A DNA stretch of 64,000 nucleotides from Phymorhynchus buccinoides (GCA_017654935.2 CM065700.1:49788991-49852990), one strand, 5' to 3'; counted from the stretch's first letter, positions 12,448-27,400 are shown. Program-made: numbers and translations. Notes: generated by a model from the letters alone, not told the origin.

Positions 12448-15400
12448 TTACGCGTATTCAATAACATTCTCGAAATAGTAATCATATGGCGACCATTCAA
12501 CTGAGAGAGAGAGAGAGTGAGTGTGGGGATGGTACTGGTGAATATGTTGCAAACCTCCAGGGTGTTATTCACCTTGCTTTCTCTTAGATTTCTTTATGAC
12601 CATAGTGCAGGTATATGGAGAGAGAGAGAGAGAGACACAGAGAGATAAGAATCAGAGGCAGAGAGATGGAGGGACAGACAGACAAATATAGGACAGAAAG
12701 AGAGAGAATGGTAAATAGGTTGGTTGTTTTTGTTGATGTTGTTGGCAGGTGTTGTAGTGATTATGGTTCCAGTGTCTAGCATGCACACTTCGTCGTCGTC
12801 GATCGCTCATACAGTTTCCTGTCATATGAGCACAAATGTGTCATGCTGCCGTTATGCGCCTAACGTAACACGCCCAGTATGTCATCTTCGGCTGGAGAAA
12901 ATCTTTGCAAAAGTTTCAGGATCAAAGGCAGGAGAATGGACGAGTAAAGCAGAAAGATGCTAGATGACAGCGAAAGGAAAAGGAAAAGAGAGTGACAGAA
13001 AAAAGAGAAGTCACTAGTACAGAACTTCCAGAAGGTGGGGAAACTGTTAGCATGATAGAACTCCACGGGGGATAGCATGTAAACTGATCAGCATTATGCC
13101 GATGTTTGTCCTTGTTATTTGTAATGGTGTTGTTGTTCTTACATGTCTGGTGGTGATGATAGCCCTGGGGGGTACAACACTAGTGATGATGATGATGGTG
13201 ATGGTGGTGTTGTTCTTACATGTCTGGTGGTGATGATAGCCCTGGGGGGTACAACACTAGTGATGATGATGATGGTGATGGTGGTGTTGTTCTTACATGT
13301 CTGGTGGTGATGATAGCCCTAGGGGGTACAACACTAGTGATGATGATGATGATGGTGTTGTTGTTGTTCTTACATGTCTGGTGGTGATGATAGCCCTGGG
13401 GGGTACAACACTAGTGATGATGATGATGGTGATGGTGGTGTTGTTCTTACATGTCTGGTGGTGATGATAGCCCTAGGGGGTACAACACTAGTGATGATGA
13501 TGATGATGTGTTGTTGTTGTTGTTGTTCTTACAACATGTCTGATGATGATGGTGATGATAGCCCTGTCTGGGGGGATACAACACTAGTGATGATGATGAT
13601 GGTGATGGTGTTGTTGTTCTTACATGTCTGGTGGTGATGATAGCCCTGGGGGGTACAACACTAGTGATGATGATGATGGTGATGTCTGGTGTGTGGTGTT
13701 GTTCTTACATGTCTGGTGGTGATGATAGCCCTGGGGGGTACAACACTAGTGATGATGATGATGATGATGGTGGTGTTGTTCTTACATGTCTGGTGGTGAT
13801 GATAGCCCTGGGGGGTACAACACTAGTGATGATGATGATGGTGATGGTGGTGTTGTTCTTACATGTCTGGTGGTGATGATAGCCCTGGGGGGTACAAACT
13901 AGTGATGATGATGAGATGATGACTATGATGAAGAAAATGATGATGGTGTGGTGTTGTTGTTCTTACATGTCTGGTGGTGATGATAGCCCTGGGGGGTACA
14001 ACACTAGTGATGATGATGATGGTGATGGTGGTGTTGTTCTTACATGTCTGGTGGTGATGATAGCCCTGGGGGGTACAACACTAGTGATGATGATGATGAT
14101 GGATGACTATGATGAAGAAAATGATGATTATGATGGTGATGGTGTTGTTGTTCTTACAGGTCTGGTGGTGATGATAGCCCTGGGGGGTACAACACTAGTG
14201 ATGATGATGATGATGGATGACTATGATGAAGAAAATGATGATTATGATGGTGATGGTGTTGTTGTTCTTACAGGTCTGGTGGTGATGATAGCCCTGGGGG
14301 GTACAACACTAGTGATGATGATGATGGATGATGGTGTTGTTGTTCTTACATGTCTGGTGGTGATGATAGCCCTGGGGGGTACAACACTAGTGATGATGAT
14401 GATGATGATGGAAAATGACTGATGATGAAGAAAATGATAGCCCTGGGGGGATTATGATGGTGATGGTGTTGTTGTTCTTACATGTCTGGTGGTGATGATA
14501 GCCCTGGGGGGTACAACACTAGTGATGATGATGATGATGTTCTTACATGACTGATGATGAAGAAAATGATGATGATGATGGTGATGGTGTTGTTGTTCTT
14601 ACAGGTCTGGTGGTGATGATAGCCCTGGGGGGTACAAAACTAGTGATGATGATGATGATGGATGATATGATGAAAATGATGATTGATGGTGATGTTCTTA
14701 CATGTCTGGTGGTGATGATAGCCCTGGGGGTACAAAACTAGTGATGATGATGATGATGGATGACTATGATGTTGTGATTATCTTGATGGTGATGATGTTG
14801 CAGGTCTGGTGGTGATGATAGCCCTGGGGGGTACAAAACTAGTGATGATGATGATGATGGATGACTATGATGAAGAAAATGATGATTATGATGGTGATGG
14901 TGATGATGTTGCTGGTGGTGATGATAGCCCTGGGAGGTACAAAACTAGTGATGATGATGGTGATGATGACGATGGATGATTATGATGAAGGTCTGGTGGT
15001 GATGATAGCCCTGGGAGGTACAAAACTAGTGATGATGATGATGATGGATGATGATTATGATGAAGAAAATGATGATTATGATGGTGATGGTGATGATGTT
15101 GCAGGTCTGGTGGTGATGATAGCCCTGGGAGGTACAAAACTAGTGATGATGATGATGATTGATGACAATAGTGATGATGATGGTGATGATGATGAATGGG
15201 AGTACAATAATGATTATGATGGTGATGATGTTGCAGGTCTGGTGGTGATGATAGCCCTGGGAGGTACAAAACTAGTGTGATGATGATGATTATGATGAAG
15301 ACAATAGTGATGATGATGGTGATGATGAGGTCTGGTGGTGATGATAGCCCTGGGAGGTACAAAACTATGATGATGATGATTATGATGAAGACAGTGATGA

Positions 15401-18400
15401 TGATGGTGATGATGCTGCAGGTCTGGTGGTGATGATAGCCCTGGGAGGTACAAAACTAGTGATGATGATGATTATGATGGACAGTGATGATGATGGTGAT
15501 GATGTTGCAGGTCTGGTGGTGATGATAGAGGTACAAAACTAGTGATGATGATGATTATGAGACAGTGATGATGATGGTGACAAAACTCTGGTGGTGATGA
15601 TAGCCCTGAGAGGTACAAAACTAGTGATGATGATGGTGATGATGACGATGGATGATTATAATGAAGACAATAGTGATGATGGTGATGATGTTGCAGGTCT
15701 GGTGGTGATGATAGCCCTGGGAGGTACAAAACTAGTGATGATGATGATGGTGATGATGACGATGGATGATTATGATGAAGACAATAGTGATGATGATGGT
15801 GATGATGTTGCAGGTCTGGTGGTGATGATAGCCCTGGGAGGTACAAAACTAGTGATGATGATGATGGTGATGATGACGATGGATGATTATGATGAAGACA
15901 ATAGTGATGATGATGGTGATGATGTTGCAGGTCTGGTGGTGATGATAGCCCTGGGAGGTACAAAACTAGTGATGATGATGATGATTATGATGAAGACAGT
16001 GATGATGATGGTGATGATGCTGCAGGTCTGGTGGTGATGATAGCCCTGGGAGGTACAAAACTAGTGATGATGATGATTATGATGAAGACAGTGATGATGA
16101 TGGTGATGATGTTGCAGGTCTGGTGGTGATGATAGCCCTGGGAGGTACAAAACTAGTGATGATGATGATTATGATGAAGACAGTGATGATGATGGTGATG
16201 ATGCTGCAGGTCTGGTGGTGATGATAGCCCTGAGAGGTACAAAACTAGTGATGATGATGATGATTATGATGAAGACAGTGATGATGATGGTGATGATGTT
16301 GCAGGTCTGGTGGTGATGATAGCCCTGGGAGGTACAAAACTAGTGATGATGATGACGATGGATGATTATGATGAAGACAATGGTTGATTATGATGATTAT
16401 GGTGATGATGTTGCAGGTCTGATGGTGATGATAGCCCTGGGGGGTACAAAACTAGTGATGGTAATGGTGATGATGGATGATTATGATGAAGACAATGATG
16501 ATGATTATGATGAAGACAGTGATGATTATGATGAAGACAGTGATGATTATGATGAAGACGATGGTGATGATGTTGCAGGTCTGATGGTGATGGTAGCCCT
16601 GGGAGGCACATTCTACTACATCAACATGAAGTTGGTTCAGTGCATTCACCAGTCAGCTGTCAGGGTGAGTGTTGATGAGGGTGAGACACAGAGAGAGAGT
16701 GAGACACAGAGAGAGAGAGAGAGATTCTACTTCATTAAGGCTCAATACCTTCATCAGTTGGCTATACAACTTTCATGCATGCTTCTCGGATGACTATGCC
16801 CGTTAATTGTGAAAACTTTGTGCATTCATAACACCCTAAATCATCAGTGTTGTTTGCATTCACAATGCCAGGATCGTCTAACCTCTGCAGAGTAAAGTCC
16901 AACTGTCATTACAGGAGGTGGGTTCAGGGTGTATGACGTTCGTCTATAGGGTACTCCCTATGGCTGTTGAGTTTCCTGGGAGTCAACATATGTTTTCTGA
17001 TGATAACAGGCATTATTCACTGTCGTTACAGGAAGTGGGTTCAGGGTGTATGACGTCTATTGGGTACTCCCATGGCTGTTGAGTTTCCTGGGAATCAACG
17101 TCTGTCTTCTGATGATAACAGGCATTATTCTCTGTCATTACAGGAGGTGGGTTCAGGGCGTATGACGTCCATAGGGTACCCCCTATGGCTGCTGAGTTTC
17201 CTGGGAATCAACGTCTGTTTTCTGATGATAACAGGCATTATTCTCTGTCGTTACAGGAGGTGGGTTCAGGGCGTATGACATCCATAGGGTACCCCCTATG
17301 GCTGCTGAGTTTCCTGGGAATCAACGTCTGTTTTCTGATGATAACAGGCATTATTCTCTGTCGTTACAGGAGGTGGGTTCAGGGCGTATGACGTCCATAG
17401 GGTACCCCCTATGGCTGCTGAGTTTCCTGGGAATCAATGTCTGTTTCTGATGATAACAGGCATTATTCTCTGTCGTTACAGGAGGTGGGTTCAGGGCGTA
17501 TGATGTCCATAGGGTACCCCCTATGGCTGCTGAGTTTCCTGGGAATCAACGTCTGTCTTCTGTACTTCAGCTTCAAAGAGCAGGCCTTGTGGAACATGTA
17601 AGTCAGTAGTAAAAATTTACCCCATTTTTGGCAACATGCACACACACATAGACAGACAAACAGACACATGCACGGACATATGCACACTATGTACACGCAC
17701 ACGTGGGTCAACATACACAGCTATGTACACGCACACGTGGGTCAACATACACAGCTATGTACACGCACACGTGGGTCAACATACACAGCTATGTACACGC
17801 ACACGTGGGTCAACATACACAGCTATGTACACGCACACGTGGGTCAACATACACAGCTATGTGCACGCACACGTGGGTCAACATACACAGCTATGTGCAC
17901 GCACACGTGGGTCAACATACACAGCTATGTACACGCACACGTGGGTCAACATACACAGCTATGTACACGCACACGTGGGTCAATGCAATCTCTGGGTCTT
18001 GACATAGTTTCTTAACAGTGGCCATTTTCAGATCACTATCTGGCTCTTGATATGAAACACTTGAGGTAACTGTACAATTTGCTGTAGGTTAATCTGATGC
18101 CGTTAAAGCTGTGTGTTCTCGGTGGCTTGCTGAATTGTGTTCTGCAGGCTTTTATACTGTCATTTCCATAGTTGGCTGGTGGGTGTTTCCATCTTGCTCT
18201 GGATAATAATAATAATATTATTTATGTAGCGCAATAATCCATTAACTCTTCTGCTGCCGTCGGCGGGTTGAACCGCCCGGTTTACTGTATGCCGTTGCTA
18301 GCCATGGGCGGGTTTGACCGCCAGATACTAGGGAAACCCCGGTGTCCCCCTTTGCGCTAATTATATATATATATATGAAGTAACATCACACCCTTTACTT

Positions 18401-21400
18401 CCGTGACATGCGCAGTTCGCTCAGGGAAAGCACAATCTTCCGCCATCTTCATTTGTAGGCTAAAATTTTTAATTTTCGTCGCATTTTCGACGATGGAAGC
18501 TGACAACTTTTGGCGTGAACCTCTACAAGATGGCGACAGTGATGACGAAGCATTTACTGTGGAAGAAGTGGCAGAATCGGAACTTAGGCGATTAAAAAAA
18601 GAGCATCGAAAGTGTTGAAACGATCTTGGGTTTGCAGCAGCAGATCGACACAGGTAATTTTCGTGATGTTTCGAGCGAGTGAGTGTGTGCGAAAATCAGT
18701 GCAGAGGCAAAAATTACTTGGTGTGCAACAGTAAACAGTCTAAGTAATACTTGGTAGTAGAAGAGTTAAAAATGCTCTATGCGCTTTACAATGACAAGAT
18801 AGGAAGACAACGTCAAGTATTGAAGTAAAAACAAATAATCAAAATTTATAACAATTATAAAAATTTATAAGCACATAACTAAAACAAAGAAAAGCACTCC
18901 GCAGTTACTCATATTTATATGTTACATGGTTTCAAGGGAAATACACATGCACACAAAAGTATTGACATAAATACTTTGTTGGTAACAAACTTTGAGGTGG
19001 TGATGAATGAAAGGATGATGATGATGACAATGATGTTGATGATGATGATGATTCATCCTTGCAGGCTGCAATACAAGATGCCGTTGGTGGGGGTGGTGGA
19101 CGTGTGGACCTTGCTGTGGGTGGTGCTCATCACAGACTTTGTGGTGACGATGATGATGATGACAATGATGTTGTCATGATGATTCATCCTTGCAGGCTGC
19201 AATACAAGATGCCGTTGGTGGAGGTGGTGGACGTGTGGACCTTGCTGTGGGTGGTGCTCATCACAGACTTTGTGGTGATGATGATGACGATGATGATGAT
19301 GACAATGATGTTGTCATGATGATTCATCCTTGCAGGCTGCGATACAAGATGCCGTTGGTGGGGGTGGTGGACGTGTGGACCCTGCTGTGGGTGGTGCTCA
19401 TCACAGACTTTGTGGTGATGATGATGACGATGATGACGATGATGATGATGATGATGATGACAATGATGTTGTCATGATGATTCATCCTTGCAGGCTGCAA
19501 TACAAGATGCCATTGGTGGGGGGGGTGGACGTGTGGACCCTGCTGTGGGTGGTGCTCATCACAGACTTTGTGGTGATGATGATGATGATGATGATGATTC
19601 ATCCTGCTGTGGACCCTGCTGTGGGTGGTGCTCATCCCAGACTTTGTGGTGATGATGATGACGATGATGATGATGATGATGATTCATTCTTGCAGGCTGC
19701 GATACAAGATGCCGTTGGTGGGGGTGGTGGACGTGTGGACCCTGCTGTGGGTGGTGCTCATCACAGACTTTGTGGTGAAGTTTTCCACTGTGGCTGCCAA
19801 ATGCTGTGTATTCCTTCTGCCTGCTTGCTGCCTGCATCACAGACACAGGGTCAGAGAAACATTGTCTAGTGGTTTGCAGTGTGTGCGTGCGTGTGTTTGT
19901 GTGTGTGTGTGCATGTGTGTGTGTGTGTCTCCAATTTTCTTAGTCGTTGAGTGGCTTTAGTTCCGTGCCGCTCATTCCACATCCCAGTTCCTAGCTACAC
20001 CCCAAGTTTGACTGTCCATGGCCCCAGCCCCAGCAGTCCACAGGGAGCAGTAAGCTATCTTGGGTTACCAGAGAAGGGGACACTGCACTGCTGCTGAGTC
20101 ACTTTGGTGGAGTTTCGTGGAGCCTGTTCTGGGCTAACATATGCATAACACCACCTACTAAGCCCCAGAGCGGACCAGGTAATCCTGTTCAGGCTGAGAA
20201 CTGGGCACAACAGACTACGAGCCAACATGTTCAGCACATTCAGGACAGGAGAGAGTGAAGCATGCCCTTGCGGAGCAGATGTCATGGGCACAGAGCACAT
20301 GCTTCAACATACTTCAACATTGCAGACTCCACGATGCCCCCAGCAGGAGAGCGATGCGGCCAGTGATCGAAGAAGAAGAAGAAGTACCTACTAAGCCCCC
20401 GACTGATGATAATAATGATAAGTTTTGGTTCCTACTCGGAGTCAAGAAATAAAGAAAACAAAACAAAATAAAAAGAAAATACCTTTGGGGAATTTTTGAC
20501 CAGTTACTGCTACTGCTGGTCTTTTTCAACCCACACTGACTGGCAGCTGACTGCAGTTGATGGGGTTGCTGCTGTTTTCTTCTGAGTTGGTGTCAGTGTC
20601 ATTTGAAGTGTGAACCGTGTTCAGTAGGCTATTGTAGATTGGTGGTAGGTCATATCCTAGATCCCTGTTCAAGCTTGGTTTTCTTTCTGTAATTTCTATG
20701 GCCTCCTTTACTTTTACTTTTGTGAACTGTGATTCAGCTGCCATTGTGCTAGTTTGGGATGTGTTAGTATGGTGGGGTTTTGTTGTCAGATGTTCAAAGG
20801 ATGCAGAAGAAGTTCTGGTAGTGTGTTCATTCAGATAATAATAATGTGTTAGTCACGGAGCCAGCATGAGTGAGGTGATCTTTGATGGACGTCATCACAT
20901 CCGTGTAGCTTCGACTCTCACAGATATACTATTGTTGCTGGCTATGATTCAAACACACTTGCTGTGGAATATTGCTTTTGGCTGCTTCACAGTGTGTCTA
21001 GTTCCCAGGTCATAAGGCCATAATGGGTGAGGTGTACATGCTCCCAGTTTTCAGCTTTCACTGGTCTTCCCGCTGCATTCAGCTGACACATTCCGATTTT
21101 GGAGGAGCTCTAAGGAGAACATTTGGAAGAATTTTGTTTTTAAAAGGCAGGAGAATGGACCAGTAAGGCAGAAAGATAGTAGATGATAGAAAGCAAAGAG
21201 AAAAGGCAGAGTCAAAGAGAAGGACAGATTAGAGGCACAGAACTTCCAGAAGGTGGGGAGAACTCTTTGTACAAAAGATGCCCTGGTGTCCCCGCGGGGG
21301 AAGAGTACTTGAAACACTGATGGATGTGGAGAGAGGCCTAAAGCATCACCCCTCTTCAAAGTGCACGGTGACGTTCATGTGGTCATTACCTAATGGTCTC

Positions 21401-24400
21401 CACTCCGTGCTGTTCCAGGACAGTACTACATCCATGTGGTCATTACCTGATGGTCTCCACTCTCCTAGGACATTACTACATCCATGTGGTCATTACCCAA
21501 TGGTCTCCACTCTCCTTGCTGTTCCAGGATGTTACTACATCCATGTGGTCATTACCTAATGGTCTCCACTCTCCTAGGGCATTACTACATCCATGTGGTC
21601 ATTACCTAATGGTCTCCACTCTCCTAGCTGTTCCAGGACAGTACTACATCCATGTGGTCATTACCTAATGGTCTCCACTCTCCTTGCTGTTCCAGGATGT
21701 TACTACATCCATGTGGTCATTACCTAATGGTCTCCACTCTCCTAGCTGTTCCAGGACAGTACTACATCCATGTGGTCATTACCCAATGGTCTCCACTCTC
21801 CTTGCTGTTCCAGGATGTTACTACATCCATGTGGTCATTACCTAATGGTCTCCACTCTCCTTGCTGTTCCAGGATGTTACTACATCAATGTGGTCATTAC
21901 CTAATGGTCTCCATTCTCCTTGCTGTTCCAGGACATTACTACATCCATGTGGTCATTACCTAATGGTCTCCACTCTCCTTGCTGTTCCAGGACTACTACA
22001 TCCATGTGGTCATTACCTAATGGTCTCCACTCTCCTTGCTGTTCCAGGACATTACTACATCAATGTGGTCATTACCTAATGGTCTCCACTCTCCTTGCTG
22101 TTCCAGGACATTACTACATCCATGTGGTCATTACCTAATGGTCTCCACTCTCCTTGCTGTTCCAGGACATTACTACATCCATGTGGTCATTACCTAATGG
22201 TCTCCACTCTCCTTGCTGTTCCAGGACATTACTACATCCTTGTGGTCATTACCTAATGGTCTCCACTCTCCTTGCTGTTCCAGGACATTACTACATCCAT
22301 GTGGTCATTACCTAATGGTCTCCAGTCTCCTTGCTGTTCCAGGATGTTACTACATCCATGTGGTCATTACCTAATGGTCTCCACTCTCCTTGCTGTTCCA
22401 GGACAGTACTACATCCATGTGATCATTACCTAATGGTCTCCACTCTCCTAGGACATTACTATATTCATGTGGTCATTACCTAATGGTCTCCACTCTCCTT
22501 GCTGTTCCAGGATGTTACTACATCCATGTGGTCATTACCTAATGGTCTCCACTCTCATTGCTGTTCCAGGGCAAGTACTACATGTTTGTGGAGAAGCTGT
22601 CTCAGTTTTATCGACTGACCCTTCCCATCATGCCCTGGGTGCACTATCTCCTTGATGACCAGGAGATTGGTCGGTGGTTCGCCTTGGTTACCGTCATCGT
22701 TTACAGCATTTTTAAGGTTGGTAAAACTTGTATGGAACTAGCTATAAAGAAATGATCTTCAAAAATGTTTTCAAATCAAACTTCCAGTTTGGGAAAATAT
22801 ATTACAGAAGAAAAAACTGAAGAGATGAGGCTAGCTGTTTGCTTTTATTTTTGTTTTCTCTCTCCAGTTAAGCTTGTGTCTCTGAAAAGTGAGACAACTC
22901 TTGAAATTGTTCAGTTTTGCGTCCTTTGATTGCCAGCCTAACTCTTCAAGCACCCTGGGCAAATGTATTCACCCAGTACATCACTTCACTCCCACCAAAT
23001 GCAAAGACATTCACTGCCAAGCACCATGGGCAAATGTATTCACCCAGTACATCACTTCACTCCCACCAAATGCAAAGACATTCACTGCCAAGCACCATGG
23101 GCAAATGTATTCACCCAGTACATCACTTCACTCCCACCAAATACAAAGACATTCACTGCCAAGCACCATGGGCAAATGTATTCACCCAGTACATCACTTC
23201 ACTCCCACCAAATGCAAAGACATTCACTGCCAAGCACCATGGGCAAATGTATTCACCCAGTACATCACTTCACTCCCACCAAATGCAAAGACATTCACTG
23301 CCAAGCACCATGGGCAAATGTATTCACCCAGTACATCACTTCACTCCCACCAAATGCAAAGACATTCACTGCCAAGCACCATGGGCAAATGTATTCACCC
23401 AGTACATCACTTCACTCCCACCAAATGCAAAGACATTCACTGCCAAGCACCATGGGCAAATGTATTCACCCAGTACATCACTTCACTCCCACCAAATGCA
23501 AAGACATTCACTGCCAAGCACCCTGGGCAAATGTATTCACCCAGTACATCACTTCACTCCCACCAAATACAAAGACATTCAATGCCAAGCACCATGGGCA
23601 AATGTATTCACCCAGTACATCACTTCACTCCCACCAAATGCAAAGACATTCACTGCCAAGCACCATGGGCAAATGTATTCACCCAGTACATCACTTTCAC
23701 TCCCACCAAATGCAAAGACATTCACTGCCAAGCACCCTGGGCAAATGTATTCACCCAGTACATAACACTTCACTCCCACCAAATGCAAAGACATTCACTG
23801 GCAAGTACCCTGGGCAAATGTATTCACCCAGTACATCACTTCACTCCCACCAAATGCAAAGACATTCACTGCCAAGCACCCTGGGCAAATGTATTCACCC
23901 AGTACATCACTTCACTCCCACCAAATGCAAAGACATTCACTGGCAAGTACCCTGCCATGTGTTTGTCTATTTTCAGAGCTTATGTCAGTAATTTTTCCGT
24001 TAAAGCAATGCATGCACGTTCGAAAAAATAGTTACCCCCCTCTCTTGTCGGTTGAGATGCAACGGACAACCAAGAACGTCAAACAATGCATGGTGCTAGA
24101 AGAGTTTAGTTCAAATGACAGCTCTCAGTTCAGTGGAAACTATTGCATTGTATTGTAAATGAGGAAATAGGAGAAAGAAGAATAGATGTTGGAGTTGAAA
24201 GTGCGTTGTTTCTCCCCTTATACATGCTATAGACGTGATAAAATATTACATGTGTGCGTAAATGGAATAATTTATACGTTGTATTTTTCAGAGTTTCTCG
24301 TTATATTCCTCAGTGAAAGAGGTTGGCACAGCTTTCAAGAAAGTCAGAATGCACAGGGTGAGTGTGGGCACTGTATTTATAACAGTATTATCCCCCGGAG

Positions 24401-27400
24401 TCAGAATGCACAGGGTGAGTGTGGGCACTGTATTTATAACAGTATTATCCCCCGGAGTCAGACAGGGTGAGTGTGGGCACTGTATTTATAACAGTATTAT
24501 CCCCCGGAGTCAGACAGGGTGAGTGTGGGCACTGTATTTATAACAGTATTATCCCCCGGAGTCAGACAGGGTGAGTGTGGGCACTGTATTTATAACAGTA
24601 TTATCCCCCGGAGTCAGACAGGGTGAGTGTGGGCACTGTATTTATAACAGTATTATCCCCCGGAGTCAGACAGGGTGAGTGTGGTCACTGTATTTATAAC
24701 AGTATTATCCCCCAGAGTCAGACAGGGTGAGTGTGGGCACTGTATTTATAACAGTATTATCCCCCGGAGTCAGACAGGGTGAGTGTGGGCACTGTATTTA
24801 TAACAGTATTATCCCCCAGAGTCAGAATGCACAGGGTGAGTGTGGTCACTGTATTTATAACAGTATTATCCCCCGGAGTCAGAATGCACAGGGTGAGTGT
24901 GGGCACTGTATTTATAACAGTATTATTCCCCGGAGTCAGAATGCACAGGGTGAGTGTGGGCACTGTATTTATAACAGTATTATCCCCCCCGGAGTCAGAA
25001 TGCACAGGGTGAGTGTGGGCACTGTATTTATAACAGTATTATCCCCCAGAGTCATGCACAGGGTGAGTGTGGGCACTGTATTTATAACAGTATTATCCCC
25101 CGGAGTCAGACAGGGTGAGTGTGGGCACTGTATTTATAACAGTATTATCCCCCGGAGTCAGAATGCACAGGGTGAGTGTGGGCACTGTATTTATAACAGT
25201 ATTATCCCCCGGAGTCAGACAGGGTGAGTGTGGGCACTGTATTTATAACAGTATTATCCCCCGGAGTCAGACAGGGTGAGTGTGGGCACTGTATTTATAA
25301 CAGTATTATCCCCAGGAGTCAGACAGGGTGAGTGTGGGCACTGTATTTATAACAGTATTATCCCCCGGAGTCAGAATGCACAGGGTGAGTGTGGGCACTG
25401 TATTTATAACAGTATTATCCCCCAGAGTCAGAATGCACAGGGTGAGTGTGGGCACTGTATTTATAACAGTATTATCCCCCGGAGTCAGACAGGGTGAGTG
25501 TGGGCACTGTATTTATAACAGTATTAGGAGTCAGAATGCACAGGGTGAGTGTGGTCACTGTATTTATAACAGTATTATCCCCCGGAGTCAGACAGGGTGA
25601 GTGTGGTCACTGTATTTATAACAGTATTATCCCCCGGAGTCAGAATGCACAGGGTGAGTGTGGGCACTGTATTTATAACAGTATTATCCCCAGGAGTCAG
25701 ACAGGGTGAGTGTGGTCACTGTATTTATAACAGTATTATCCCCCGGAGTCAGACAGGGTGAGTGTGGGCACTGTATTTATAACAGTATTATCCCCCGGAG
25801 TCAGACAGGGTGAGTGTGGTCACTGTATTTATAACAGTATTATCCCCCGGAGTCAGACAGGGTGAGTGTGGTCACTGTATTTATAACAGTATTATCCCCC
25901 GGAGTCAGACAGGGTGAGTGTGGTCACTGTATTTATAACAGTATTATCCCCCGGAGTCAGACAGGGTGAGTGTGGGCACTGTATTTATAACAGTATTATC
26001 CCCCGGAGTCAGACAGGGTGAGTGTGGTCACTGTATTTATAACAGTATTATCCCCTGGAGTCAGACAGGGTGAGTGTGGGCACTGTATTTATAACAGTAT
26101 TATCCCCCGGAGTCAGACAGGGTGAGTGTGGGCACTGTATTTATAACAGTATTATCCCCCAGAGTCAGAATGCACAGGGTGAGTGTGGGCACTGTGTTTA
26201 TAACAGTATTATCCCCCAGAGTCAGACAGGGTGCACAGGGTGAGTGTGGTCACTGTATTTATAACAGTATTATCCCCCGGAGTCAGACAGGGTGAGTGTG
26301 GGCACTGTATTTATAACAGTATTATCCCCCAGAGTCAGACAGGGTGAGTGAGTGTGGTCACTGTATTTATAACAGTATTATCCCCCGGAGTCAGACAGGG
26401 TGAGTGTGGGCACTGTATTTATAACAGTATTATCCCCCGGAGTCAGACAGGGTGAGTGTGGTCACTGTATTTATAACAGTATTATCCCCCGGAGTCAGAC
26501 AGGGTGAGTGTGGGCACTGTATTTATAACAGTATTATCCCCCAGGAGTCAGACAGGGTGAGTGTGGGCACTGTATTTATAACAGTATTATCCCCCGGAGT
26601 CAGACAGGGTGAGTGTGGTCACTGTATTTATAACAGTATTATCCCCCGGAGTCAGACAGGGTGAGTGTGGTCACTGTATTTATAACAGTATTATCCCCCA
26701 GGAGTCAGACAGGGTGAGTGTGGGCACTGTATTTATAACAGTATTATCCCCCGGAGTCAGACAGGGTGAGTGTGGGCACTGTATTTATAACAGTATTATC
26801 CCCAGGAGTCAGACAGGGTGAGTGTGGGCACTGTATTTATAACAGTATTATCCCCCGGAGTCAGACAGGGTGAGTGTGGGCACTGTATTTATAACAGTAT
26901 TATCCCCTGGAGTCAGACAGGGTGAGTGTGGGCACTGTATTTATAACAGTATTATCCCCCGGAGTCAGACAGGGTGAGTGTGGGCACTGTGTTTATAACA
27001 GTATTATCCCCTGGAGTCAGACAGGGTGAGTGTGGGCACTGTATTTATAACAGTATTATCCCCCGGAGTCAGACAGGGTGAGTGTGGGCACTGTATTTAT
27101 AACAGTATTATCCCCTGGAGTCAGACAGGGTGAGTGTGGGCACTGTATTTATAACAGTATTATCCCCGGAGTCAGACAGGGTGAGTGTGGTCACTGTATT
27201 TATAACAGTATTATCCCCCGGAGTCAGACAGGGTGAGTGTGGGCACTGTATTTATAACAGTATTATTCCCCGGAGTCAGAATGCACAGGGTGAGTGTGGG
27301 CACTGTGTTTATAACGGTATTATCCCCGGGAGTCGGAGTGTGGCTGCCCATGAGGCGGGGTAATAAAAAACGGTCACACACGTAATGTTCTTATCCTTAG

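Noticed and set aside
13374..16793. Asp/Met/Val-rich and His-rich proteins
   Set aside because: GAT-tract artefacts of the exon-3 acceptor array.
22889..24031. 380-residue open frame and two overlapping ones
   Set aside because: Entirely made of the 71-bp tandem unit, with the three frames repeating the same peptides.
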